Below are positions 1 through 12,500 of a DNA stretch of 64,000 nucleotides, in pieces. The position numbers were made by a program, and so were the translations under genes. The notes beneath the pieces were generated by a model. That model was not told the origin of the DNA and did not search any database. It was given only the letters and a program-made list of their open reading frames with translations. This DNA comes from Ciona savignyi (Eukaryota; Chordata; Ascidiacea; Phlebobranchia; Cionidae): the NCBI GenBank assembly GCA_000149265.1, contig CH002893.1:6030-70029 (forward strand), in the 5' to 3' direction. Positions within the stretch are counted from its first letter, which is position 1; each line of letters opens with the position of its first letter.

Positions 1-339
1 TTATTCCCAAGAATAGAAACGCAAAATATGGCTGTTTTTGCACAGGCAATTGTCTGATTACCTTGCGTCCATATTCGTTTAATTTTAGTCGAACCTATTA
101 TTCCACCGGGTTCTAGCAATGTCCGCTAAGTGGTTTGACGAATGAAACAACCTACTAGCCGTTTACTTGTTTCCACAATTGACAATTTAGGTTATTTTGA
201 GAAAAGTGCATGAAATTATAAGATTCTTGAGCAAAAATGAACACTTTTAGCTTTAGAATTTTATTAAAATCAAAGTCATATTGTCAATATGCAATTGAAC
301 TATAAACCATGATAATACTGACTATAGTCCGAATCCGAT

Positions 340-573
340 AGTCACTAGCTAGTCGGTTGTGTCCTTGGGCAAGTCACTTAACGCACATTGCCTGACCCCA
401 GCGGATTAATGGGTTCTACTAAATTGAAACAACGTGTCTATCATATACAACACACTGCAATAGCTCAAGTAACCTGACGATGGGCGCGAGGTGATCTGAC
501 GATTACCTGTGTGTTAACTCACTTCATTTTCCCATTCACGGGGATAAAAATGAATATCCTATCCTATTCTAAC
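340..573 (+). repeat. SINE-A copy, 5' truncated
   Basis: Body and tail of the long SINE family (described at 39372), ending in ATCCTATCC; the tRNA-like head is missing. Confidence 0.7.
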
Positions 574-576
574 CAT

Positions 577-700
577 AGTTTAGTTTAGTTTATTTTTTGT
601 TTCCACAATAAAAACACGAAGCAGTTCTATTGATAAAAATTTGTAAAACGGGAAAAAACGGCAAAACGACAGTCGATAGAACATTTGTAAAAAAGCAATA
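577..700 (-). repeat. Dispersed repeat with AAATAAACTAAA-type 3' end
   Basis: Reads on the minus strand into a TAAACTAAACTAAA tail. Similar ends occur near 32.54, 42.1, 42.8 and 44.1 kb. It may be the 3' end of a non-LTR element, but no coding part is visible. Confidence 0.35.
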
Positions 701-1033
701 AATTATTAAGTTTCGCTATAATTAGACGTGACCGCTGAACCCATAGGTTTTAGTTAGTTATAGTATTTGCTTCTTTATGCACTGTTGCACCCAGATACCC
801 AGTTATCCTTGAGAAATTCCAACTGAACCCAGGCACAGGGGGTGGGGGTGAGTATAGCGGGGGGGATGGGGTGATACGACAGATGCTGTTCAGGAAGGAT
901 CTTGTGCTTTCTGTGCTCACAGAACGCAGAGTATTCGCCCCATATGGATTGGATGGTAATTCCTAATTATTGTAAAGAAGCAATGTTGTTTGGAGCAGAA
1001 TATTTTGGTTGTTACCATGATCGAATTATAAAA

Positions 1034-1322
1034 TAAGGATATAGGACAGAATAGGATATTCATTTTAATGGAAATTGCAAAGAAGTAACACACGGGCAAT
1101 CGACAGATCACCTCGCGCCCACCGTCGGATTACGTGAGCTACTGAAATGTGTTGTGTATATATAGATGTTCCTTTAGTTTTGTAGAAGCTATCGATCTAC
1201 TGGGTTCGGGCAATGTCTGTTACTTAATCAATGACGACCGGCTAGCTAGAATCTATTTTTTAATCTGCAACCCTTCGACTCAAATGCAACGCACTGACCC
1301 ACAAAGCTAATTAGCCAAACAA
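1034..1322 (-). repeat. SINE-A copy, near full length
   Basis: Tail at the left (AGGATATTC), body in the middle, tRNA-like head at the right. Confidence 0.7.
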
Positions 1323-1350
1323 ATAAACAATATCTGTTTGAAGCCTGATA

Positions 1351-1440
1351 TCCGACCGATTCGTCTGGTTAATTAGTGCGTTGTCTTTTAATCGAAGGGT
1401 TGCAGATTTGAAACTAGTCATTCGCTTGTCGGTTGTGTAG
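1351..1440 (+). repeat. SINE-A head fragment
   Basis: Only the tRNA-like head and first body bases remain, facing the preceding copy in opposite orientation. Confidence 0.55.
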
Positions 1441-1764
1441 GTTATGAGCCTGCTAAAACCATTACAGATTGTGAATTTTGCATAATATCAGCTAAAACTG
1501 TCATGTAATGCGAGCCCTTAAAAAATCTATGGGTAGAAAAATATTTATTATCTAAAGAAATGCGTTTATCCTAAAAGAGTAAAATAACTAAAGCGTAAAA
1601 TTCTTATATATTTACGCATTAAACAACGGTCAAGTTTCAAATGTGGACCGGCAAAACTGCAAAGTAAAATCAAATGCTTTTTGAAGGTTCACCTTATTTA
1701 AGAAAGATTAACATTGAATAGGTTATTCCCCGTTTATCCTCGTGGATGTGGAAACGCAAGGATT

Positions 1765-1966
1765 GTTATCAAACAGATAATCATCATATTACCTCGCGCC
1801 CACTGTTATTTTAGCCGTGCTGTTACAGTGTGTTGTTTATGATTACATTAGTATGGGCGGGAGCCACGGTAGCCACCGGGACCAGGAATTTAGGCCATAG
1901 AAGGCCCGTTACTCCACTGTTTGTTTATGATTTAGATGTTCCTTTAGTTTTAGTACAACCCATTAA
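1765..1966 (-). repeat. SINE-A fragment, interrupted
   Basis: Tail and mid-body are recognisable, with about 70 unrelated bases (roughly 1850-1920) inside. Confidence 0.5.
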
Positions 1967-2295
1967 TCACAATCTTACCTATTTGCCGTGACACAATCTT
2001 ACCGTATTTCAGCTATTTGATTTTTTTAATTTAAATAATTAATGAATTAAAAGGCTTAATTTAGTATCTTAACCTTTTTTCCCATTTACAAAATGTTTTA
2101 TTTTATATTATTTTTAATATTTTACTTTTCATTTTCTGTATTATCATATTTTACGCTGGCTTCAATAGCGTAATATACGCGTGCTTATATTGGAAAGCTT
2201 AACTATTGCACAACATACATTTCTTTAAATATCGGACGACAAGGTTAATCGTCTCCGTAACCTACTGCTTAAGATTTTCGCAAGTGGAATGCGTC

Positions 2296-2368
2296 GCCCG
2301 GCTAGCTCAGTCGGTAGAGCGTTGGACTCTTAATCCAACGGTCGTGGGTTCGAGCCCCACGTTGGGCG
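2296..2368 (+). tRNA. tRNA-Lys (anticodon CTT)
   Basis: This is a complete 73-nt cloverleaf. The 7-bp acceptor pairs GCCCGGC with GTTGGGC (two G-T pairs). The D-arm is GCTC/GAGC and the anticodon stem TTGGA/TCCAA encloses loop CTCTTAA with anticodon CTT at 2329-2331. The T-arm GTGGG/CCCAC encloses TTCGAGC. A-box (TAGCTCAGTCGG) and B-box (GGTTCGAGCC) promoters match consensus, there is no intron, and a T-rich run (TATTTTTTTC) just downstream can serve as the pol III terminator. All stems pair, so it is probably functional and not a SINE head. Confidence 0.95.
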
Positions 2369-2979
2369 AATATTTTTTTCTTTTACATACGCACTAATTT
2401 TGTTGTCTTCACCAAACAAAACAATTTATTACTTGATTTTTTTAATTAATTTACGATAAATATTGTAAAATAAGCAATAATAATTTTAGGATACGTTTTA
2501 CCAAATATTTTTGGTAAACTAATTAAAAAATAAAGTAATAGAAATAGATTGTTGTTTTTGTTTGTTTTTATTCAGTTCTTTAGTATTTTTGCCATATTTT
2601 AACTAATTGGAACTAAGAAAAAACAAACCGCAATCCTGATTTGCGTAATTATGTTCTTTAAAAGGTGGCCAGCCCGGAAAGACCGGTAACAACTTATTGT
2701 TGCGTCATAACGGCCCAACGATAAATCTTGGCGGGAAGAATTCGGTGGAAGTGCATCCAGGGGTGCGTATTACGTAACAATAGACGCGTCGGCGAAAATC
2801 GACAACGGAAAGTTGTTCTGTTTGAATTTAGGCTGATGCATAAGCTTACATTACTATAGGCATTATGAACTGAGTGCGGGAAATTGTAATTTTGTAAAAT
2901 TTCAAAGTCGAAAACGTTATTAAAGCAGTCTACGATCTCCTATTATTTGCACATTTTGCTTATTCTTGCTTTTACTAGC

Positions 2980-3183
2980 AAGGATAGGATATTCATGTTT
3001 ATCCCGGTGAATAGGAAATTTTAAGGGACGTTATCACGCGGGCAATCGTCCGATTACCTCGCGCCCACCGTCGGGTTATCGGAGCTATTACAATGCGTTG
3101 TGTATGATTAAGGCGTTTCTTCAATTTTGTAAAACCCAATAATCCACTAAGTTCAGGCAATGGCAGCTAGTGACTAGTTACGA
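2980..3183 (-). repeat. SINE-A copy, head truncated
   Basis: Tail starts at AGGATAGGATATTCATG and the body runs to about 3183. Confidence 0.65.
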
Positions 3184-3294
3184 CCCATGATGGGTTTTTA
3201 TCACCAAAGACCAATTTTGTATCAAAATCGTTTAGTTTACACGAACGTACAACTGGTTTTATTTTCACCAAAAATGAATGTATTTTTCATAAAG

Positions 3295-3453
3295 GATGTT
3301 TTCCGCTTGCTAACTCCCGGCGGTGGTGGATTTGGCTCGACAACGCCATCTACCGGAGAGCCTCCAACGAAGCAACGTAAAGTAAAGGATGATCAAACTT
3401 TCGTAGAGCGTGGAAGCGTGTTTGAATATACCCAGCAACAAGAAGCACATTGA
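3295..3453 (+). CDS. Orphan 3' terminal exon, unrecognised protein
   Basis: An open frame of 52 codons follows a possible acceptor (TATTTTTCATAAAG) and ends at TGA 3451-3453. The residues look like a real protein tail: a Gly run (TPGGGGFGSTTP), a basic patch (PPTKQRKVKDD) and the end VFEYTQQQEAH. An AATAAA lies at 3534-3539, about 80 bp after the stop, as expected for a last exon. Earlier exons would lie to the left, but none was found in 1-3290, so they may be outside the window. I do not recognise the family. The alternative is a chance open frame; the polyadenylation signal and non-repetitive composition argue mildly against that. Confidence 0.42.
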   Translation, partial: DVFRLLTPGGGGFGSTTPSTGEPPTKQRKVKDDQTFVERGSVFEYTQQQEAH

Positions 3454-3533
3454 TATTTATAATTTGCACTGTTATTTCAATAATTACTATTATATGCAAA
3501 ACCGCCCGTGTTGCTTTTAGAACCGCAATTTGA

Positions 3534-3539
3534 AATAAA
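3534..3539 (+). terminator. AATAAA polyadenylation signal
   Basis: Canonical hexamer downstream of the orphan terminal exon; inferred to end that transcript. Confidence 0.4.
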
Positions 3540-4238
3540 TTTACAGGCCTTATGTATGTTACTATCCATCTTATGTCTAGATTATAGTCCATTTGACATA
3601 TTCTAACAGTTCTTAAAGCATTTTAAAAATTAAAGAAAGCGAGAAAAATAAAGAAAACGTTTCATTCGGTCGCACCTTTTTTGTTATTTCGATTGCGCAA
3701 TATCATTGTAATCTTAAAACAGCACTTGTGGTAATAAAGGCGATAAATATAAAATAAAAAGTCTGGCTACATACATTGCTGACCATGGATACCAATATAA
3801 CCATCGAATCATAAATTTTACGACGGTACGTTAATTAGAACTGATGTGTTACAATTATGATCGGATTTTTCGGGTGCCTTAACTTACATAATACAAAAAT
3901 TAAAAGTAGTCTGCACAAAACTATGTCGTGCATTATTATAAACTAACTTATACAATATTTTAAATTGCCAAAAATAATACAAGTTAGGAAAAATTAATTC
4001 GTTACATTGTCTATGGCCAATGCGGTTCTCGGCTGTTAAATTTCTCATCGATTACCGATTAGTTGGTTTTCATGTGGTATTTATCTATGTTGGATCTTTA
4101 TAGTGAATTTGCAATTTTCGAATAAAGACGAAAAGAAGTGAAGCACTGTTTTATACGTTCCAATACTGATTGCCTTTAATACGTGTAAGAAAACCGTAGG
4201 ATTTATTACGTTGAGTTTGTTTGGATGATGATCTGACG

Positions 4239-7200
4239 ATGGCTGCAGCTATGGAATTTGACAGAGCTCAATCTTTAAGCTTGAGCGATCAGGCCTCAGC
4301 TATAAGCGCTTACAAAGACATACGTAAGTACTTATGTTCGATTTAGATAAGATACACACACGCCCAAAAACCTGAAGCATACATACCTAAAAATATAACA
4401 CACAATTTTGTATAATTCTTGTGTCAATAAAATGCCAAAATTGTAGACTTACAGACTGAGCACATTTCATATCTGCCTTTTGTAAAACAAAGTTAAAAAT
4501 TTTCTTAAATTATTTTTAACTAGCGGTACTGGTACTACCTTATCCAATCGGATGTGTCTCTTGTTTAGGTCTGATATTGCACTTTTTTAGTTCATCTCCT
4601 TATATCCACTGGGTGCAATATATAAGTGTCCCAATATAAACAGTATGGCTGATTTTAACTAGAAATTGTGGATAAGAAAGTTCAAAGCCCTATTGGAAAG
4701 ATCGTTTTTCTGTGCGCTGGATTTTTGCGCCAACATTTTTTAACCTAAATTTTGTGCCATGCTGGCAATACTAATTTGCGCCACCACAAATGAAGTTGCA
4801 TCATTTTCAATTAAAACTGTGAAATATAAAGATTAAAAGTATCAAAAATACTGACATAATTTAAAGAAAGTGTAATCCAGCCACGCCAGCATGATTTTTG
4901 GAGTTTTCTGCTCCAATAGCCGAAAAAGTAGTCAATGCGTCACGCCGGATATATCTGGCGCATCATACGAACTTTCCAGTAGGGGTTCAAAGACATGCAA
5001 CATATCCAAAAATATGGCCACAGCACTAAATCCAATCGTTTTTGCTGATAATGAATGGGCTTCACTAGTCTGTGGGACAATATACTATATCACAAGCTGG
5101 ACAAAGTTTTATTTTTACTAAAATGAGTGGGAAGGGGCATTTAGTCATTACTTTAGTGGATTGGGGTATATTATGGGCAGGAAGAAGTAATTTTTCACTG
5201 ACATGAGCGGGGATGGGTTATTTGATGATTAAACTCGTCCCGCTCATGTTAGTAACGAAAATACCCTTATTTCATCCCGCTATTTTTTTGGCGTAAAATA
5301 GTTTTGTGCTTGCCACTGTCTTGCAGAATTGTGTGTGGCCCAGCCCTTTTGTCTAGTAGATAAGTGATCCCAAAAGGATAGGTGTTTTACTTGAAAAGTG
5401 AAACCAAATAATTATTGCCTATGTCATTGCCATAATTTTTATACTGGCGAGTGTCTTATACAATTTTCGTCATTTTACAGTGAACCGGGATATTAAAAGC
5501 ACTGATGAAGAAGGTTTAAAGTTGAAGGAACAAAGTATTTTAAAGCTTGGAACTTTACTACAACAACAAGTAAATTTATTGTGCTATTATTCATTACCAT
5601 TATTTAAGCCATTTTCTGGTCTTGTTTTATTTGCTGGAAATCAGTCTTTCATTATGTGGTTAGCTGAAGCTTTAGATCAGTGGTTCTCGATCTTTTTGAC
5701 CTCGTGGCGCACCCAAGACCAATTAAGAAACGAACAGGTGCACTTGGCACGGGGAGTCAAAACAATATGCCAAATACTCAAACAATTTTGGAAAAATATG
5801 GAAAAATAAAAGTTTAACTTAAAAAATGTCATCACCAATTTTTCCACATAACGAAATTACTGTTTCTTGAACGCTCTTACTGCTAAAAAGTTAATGTAGA
5901 ACTAACGTTACAATGGGAAAGAATAACCTTGACACTTTAAACCAGGGGCGTGCAACTGTTTAGCGCAATGGGCCACAATGTACAAGTATAGATATACCGG
6001 GGGCCAGACCATAGAACAACTTATATTTTTATGACGGCTTTCCTTTTTCGGCAATTTCTTCAGCTATCTTTAAGCTAAGTTTTGTAAATAACTTGGTACA
6101 CATTTGAACTTGGTTAAGTTTTTTCCTAATAACCTGCACCCATAAAGTAAGATCACGTAATACTGTACCACTGCCGGAACAAGGCAATTTTCATACAATG
6201 CACATTATTCTGTAACAATGGGAGGTCGTCACAGTAATGTTAACATAATTTAATCGGAGTGTGAAGTAGTCTTATACTGTCTTTAAAAATGCCAATGATG
6301 CCGTTACAATTCAAAATGAGTTTTTAAACTTTTAGGCTACGAAGTATGAAGTCTGCAGCGGGCCACATAAATATGTACCGCGGGCCGTATGTTGCACCCC
6401 TCTGCTTTAAACCATTTAGTAGTTTATGATCTATGAACACTCTGTCGTAAATATTCGAAATGCAAGTGCGACGCACCTAGCTAACCCCTGTGGCGCACCA
6501 TTGAGAAGCACTGCTTTAGATTGTTGCTTTTTTATTTATGTTAAACCAATGCACAAAGAATTCTTTTTCTTATTGTGTCACTTTTTACTTTGTTTTAAAG
6601 TTAAAGCTACAAATAAATATAGTATACACATATAAATAGTATACATAACATACAGTAATTAGAATTTGTTCACATATCTGTGCTATTTGTGTGCCATCCA
6701 CACATGGCAATAGGTTAATACAAGCTGTATAGTTGATAAACCGTTAATCTAATAATAGCTTTACATTTTTAAATCGAAACAATAAACTCCCGCATTCCAG
6801 TTCTGGAAATAGGTGGTATAGCAGTGGTATGTCAACGTTAAAAAATCAGTCTTTTAAATTGCCCATTTGAAAAATGCCCGTAAATATTTAAATAACATTG
6901 TAACTTCTTGTGTGCTAAAAATAAAATAAAAAATTACAGGAACAAAACCACTTTTATTTGGGAAATCGAATTTGTTAGAAATTTTTGTGCATGGTATGAA
7001 TGAAAGAAGTCTTTTAAATTTCACATTAAAAAAACGATTATAAATATTTATATAAGCAGTGTAAATTCTTATTGTGTTCTAAAAATAATGGAGTAAAGAA
7101 GAAAAGAAAGACATCATTTGTTTATTTGGACAACTGATGTTTTGGGGAATTTTTTAGTTATTTCGATGAAATAAGGTTGCTACGTGCCCACTTTATTTCC

Positions 7201-9468
7201 GGCACCTCATAATATGTGGCTGTTTAAGAAGTATTTGTCCGACCGGTTAGCTTGGTGGATTAGTGGTCGTGTGGTCGCGAACTAGTAGGTTGTGGTGTCC
7301 CTTGGGCCAAGGGACTTTAACCAGACATTTGCCTGAACCCAGCGGATTATTGGGTTGTACCAAATTGAAGGAACATGTGAATCATACACAACACACTGCA
7401 ATAGCTCCGGTAACCCGACGGTGCGCGCAAGGTGATCTGACAATTACCCATGTGATAACACCCTTGGTTTTCCAATTTAAAGGGATAAACATAAATATCC
7501 CATCCTAATGACGATTTTATTTGGTTGACCTTACACTTTAACCTTATAACCTTGGTTATTGAAGGGCCATGCTGAAGAACTTGGATCTCTGGTTAAAGGC
7601 GTACGTCCGTTTCTTAAATCAATCAGCAAAGCAAAGGCAGCAAAACTTGTTCGCACTCTTGTTGATCTGTTTCTTGATATGGAAGCCAGCACTGGCCTTG
7701 AAGTCAGTTTTTTATTAAATATCCCTTAATACAATGTGAAATCAATTAGCTAACCTAAATCCAGCTGATTAGTCTGAGGGTTTGGTGCGTTACCTTTCAA
7801 CCGAACGGTTTAAGGTTCGAAACTGGTCACTAGGTAGTTGGTTGTGTCTTTGGGCAAGGCACTTGACGAACATTGCCTGAACCCAGCAGAATTGTGGGTC
7901 AAACTAAATTAAAGTAACATCTGAATCATACACCACCCACTGCAATAGCTCCAATAACCCGACAGTGGGCGCAAGGTGATCTGACGATTGAACATGTATT
8001 AACCCTCCTGGTTTTTCCATTCAAGGTTATAAACATAAATAGCATATCAAATATAATATTTAAAAGTATATATGTTGTGATGTCCTCATCCAGAAAAAAA
8101 TCAAGCTTTTTCCATCTTACTTTATCTTGAATTATTGGTTTATGGCAATTCTTCGTTAAACTCCTGCTCTTTAACCCACAATTATTAAATCTCCACTAGG
8201 TCCAACTGTGCCTTGAATGCATAGAATGGGCCAAAGAAGAAAAGCGAACGTTTTTGCGACAAGCTTTGGAAGCCCGGCTTGTTGCTTTGTACTTTGATAC
8301 CGGCAGGTACCAAGATGCACTGAAGTCTGGATCGCTGCTTCTGAGGGAGCTGAAGAAATTGGACGATAAGCAACTACTCGTTGAAGTGCAAGTGACAGGT
8401 CTGAGCTTCTTTACTGTTTGTGTCATTTCTCGTTTTTTTAATATTTTTCAATAGGATATTCATGTTTATCCTTGTAAATGGGTAAACTAAGGGGTTAGCA
8501 CATGAGCAATCGTCATATTATCTCGTCCCTGCTGTTGGATTACGCATATTATAGTGTGTTGTGTATGATTTACATGTTATATCAATTTAGTAGAACTCAT
8601 TATTCAAATTATTGGGTTCAGGCAATAAATGTTAAGTGCTTTGCCCAAGGACACAACCAGCTAGCTAACAACCAGTTTTCGTACTTGAAAGCCAGCAAAC
8701 TAACCCAACAGACAAATCTGTCAAACATCAACAAAATAATTTTCACCTCAGAGTCCCGGACCTACCATGCACTGGGAAACCTTCAGAAAGCGAAGGCCGC
8801 CCTCACATCAGCACGTACGACAGCGAACTCCATGTACTGCCCACCCAAGATGCAAGCTGCTCTCGACCGACAGTCCGGCATCCTTAATGCTGCAGAAGAG
8901 AAAGATTGGAAAACCGCTTATTCCTACTTCTATGAAGCTTTTGAGGGTAACATTTAATTTAATTGAACTTTTTTTTAAATTTTATTTTACTCTATTTTTC
9001 TGTGTAATGTTAATAACAGGTGTGTCAAGTTATTTATTTATTTGGTCAAATCAGCATGCTGATATCGCAGCTCTTTTTTCCATGATTTAGATTCCTGTTT
9101 GTAAAGGGGATAGGATTGAATATCCATGTTTATCCCCTTGAATGGGAAAACCAAGGGGGTTAACACACAAGCAATCGTCAGATCACCACGCGCCCACCGC
9201 TGGGTTACTGGAGCGTTTGCAGTGTGTTGTGTATGGTTCAAAAGTTCCTTAATTTGGTAAAACCCATTAATCCGCTGGGTTTAGGCAATGTCCGTAAATT
9301 GCCCAGCCCAAGGACACAACCGACTAGCTGGCGACCAGTTTCGCACCTGCAACCTTTCGATTGAAAGGCGATGCAATTAATCGCCAGACTAACCGGCCGG
9401 ACCTGGACAAATGTTTTCAATCCGATTCACAGGATACGACTCGATTGAAAGCAACAAGGCGGTTTCCT

Positions 9469-9502
<34 letters not shown>

Positions 9503-12500
9503 GAACCAGCCTGATGACGTCCAGTCACTTCTCAGTGGTAAACTTGCGCTAAAATACGCAGGCAGAGACGTAAGTCAAAAAATTTGTCAAATTCGAGCTT
9601 TACATTAATGCTTGTTCGAGCATTACACATTGAAGAATTAATGCTTTAGGTTTCACGATTTCTAGTGGACTTTACTGTATTGTATTCTCACTATTTTGTA
9701 TTATAGATTTTCTCCCTTTTCTGTTAAAAATTTTCACTCTTTTCTATTATAAATTTTCACCCTTTTCTATTATAAATTTTCACCTGTTCCTGTTTTCAAA
9801 TTTTCACCCATTTCTGTGTGAAATTATCCACCTTCTCTTTGTTAAATGTCCACCATTTTGTGTGTTAAGTTTTCATTGTTGTTTTCCACTGTCCGCAGCT
9901 TTCCCCTGGGAATACATCCATCCACCACCATTGGTGTTGTTTCCACATTAAGTTGTCTAAGATTAATAAGACAAATTAACATTAACTCAACATTAACATG
10001 TATACTTGCATGACTTGCAAGTTTACCACATTTATTATAAAAATGTTTGATTTTATAAAAAAAAATAGTGTGACAGGACATTTTTTCTGAAAAAACAATA
10101 TTAATAAAAATCCAATTTTCGAAACATCTCTTAATATATAGGAAATTTATTTTTCTGGGTTTCCATTATTTTTATTGCGACTGGCTATCATACAACTCAA
10201 TGTATTATGCTCGAAATCAAAATGTTCAGTTAGTTTAAAATGACCTTATTTTGCAGATAATTGCAATGAGAAGTGTGGCAAAGGCAAGCCACAATCGATC
10301 TATCTCAGAACTACAAGAGGTAAGAACAATAGAATACCTAAATTTGATAATAAAGGCATATTTAATTCAGTTTAATATAGTAGCATTTGTATTTTCATCG
10401 CTATATTGTAAAATGATTTTTTTTAAAAGCTGTGTGCCTATATGCAAATTGTTAAGGTATAAGGTGGTTATAAAAATTGATTTGGTTTTATGAGGCGGTT
10501 ATAAATACAAAATTCTTCTATGTCATACAGAATTTCCATATAAATATATAGCTTTGTGAAAAAATATCTTAGAAGCTTTGTGAAAACTGCTATTTAATAC
10601 CTTAGTTTAAAAAGTACCAGTGTTTTTTATAATATGACATTTTTGGAAAAAAATGTGGTATTATAAATATCAGCTATTTATTGTAAGGGTCTAAACACAC
10701 TCAGCCTTTTTACTTGCATTAGCATAATTACATAAATTCGTCCATGACCTATCCCTACAACGATGTAGAAACAAACAGAACCCGTATTAGTATATTTTTG
10801 TGATAAATAGAGATGTAATTTTTTAATATTCTTTTAAAGAGTTTTTTTTTTCAAAGTAAAATCCAGACTTAAATTTCATTGGACAAGATTCAATTGTGCA
10901 ATTGTAGTTTGTTAGCTAAGGCACACACACGGCACTTAACGGACATCGTTTGACTTTTTGCCAACCATATTTATTTCTAGATTTTAACTCAATTTGAAGA
11001 AGAATTAAAAGCGGACGTGATAATTGGAGCCCATTTCGACAAGCTCTATGATAATCTCCTGGAGCAAAACCTTCTTCGAGTGATTGAACCTTTCGCAAAA
11101 GTCCAAGTGAGTTCATGTTGTTTTGTACTTCGTGTCTGCATGGCCATATGGGTCGTTGTCTCAAATGAAGTAATCTAAGTGATTTCTAATGAAGTAAACT
11201 AAGTGATTTTAAATAAAGTAAACTAAGTGATTTCAAATGAAGTAAACTAAGTGATGATAATACTTATATTTTACTCTTCTTGTCTTTTTTATTACTGGTA
11301 TCGTAAAACTGCTTTAAACAAACCTGTAAAAAAAAACAAAGTAACTTTTAAAAATATTTTACAAAACCTCTTAACAATTTATTTTAACTGATAATTTAAC
11401 AAATAATTACATGTCTTAATCGAAAAAAAGGGAATTTTGTAGTTGTTTTAAAAGCTAAAAATCGTCTAAATTTTGGGAGATAAGAATTCACTCGCATGGG
11501 AAGGCTCATGCGAGTAAATATGGCTCGCAACTGTGGTTTGTACGACATAACAACTGTTTAAATCTGGTATTATAATAAGGAGTAAATTTTTACTCGCATA
11601 GTGTGTGTAACACTCTCGTTACTCGATTTTTGCCTGTTGTTTTGTAGTGTAATTAATTGCCAGGTTATATTGTTTTATAGGTCTTTGTGGTAGTTGTAAA
11701 CAATCTCTTTTGGACCATAAACAAATTGTACAAACAAAACTTATTGACAGTTTAATGCCTACCTACATTTTACACATGAAGTTTATATAATGTACACATG
11801 TTCCATGAAACTGTAGTAAAAATTAGTCCAAAAAGTTGAAGTTTGCAGTTTTTAAGTAATGATTTGTTACTGTATGCATATCCGATGGTCTTTGTTTGTG
11901 TAAAGGCTTTCATATTTCGTTTATACAAGGATAATGGCACATCCAGTTTGTGTATGTTAATTGTACAGTAGTATCTACACCACACGAAACACCTGTTACA
12001 TAAACCATATACCTTTAATATGCAAATATTTCTTCCCTTTTTTAGTTTGGTAAATATTATTAATGCCCCATTTTGCTGTTGCGTTTCACAATTTTTGCTT
12101 TCTTTGCTCACTAAAGTAGGATAGGATAGAATATTCATGTTTATCGTGGATGGAAAAACCAAGGGGGTTACCACACTTTTTGAAATGTTAGTTCTAATTG
12201 ATGGAAGGGATGTCAGAATATAAATTTAAATTTAATTTAAATAGGAGATGACTCAGAATTATTATTTTTCGTAATTCAAAATTATGTGCTTAGTTGAACA
12301 AATGAATTTTATTTATTTCACTTTAATTAAAAATTAGAAGAAAAATGATTATTTTACCTAAGAGATAATGGTTATAAAATAAATACCTATTATTCCATCA
12401 AATATACATGCACTGATATTTTTTTTAACCCATTTGAAAAGAAATTTTTGCTTGCTATTCAAGCATATTTCATATTGATCTGAAATTTAAAATTTAAAAC

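Larger units (their letters stand above)
1..2295. other. Gene-poor, SINE-rich intergenic stretch
   Basis: No convincing coding exon is visible on either strand. The stretch holds several SINE fragments (listed separately), a GT-rich run near 835-870 and AT-rich DNA around 2020-2200. Confidence 0.5.

Noticed and set aside
7263-7508. Open frames with [19 protein letters not shown] and similar peptides (many places)
   Set aside because: They are translations of SINE-A bodies; the same peptide recurs wherever the SINE occurs.
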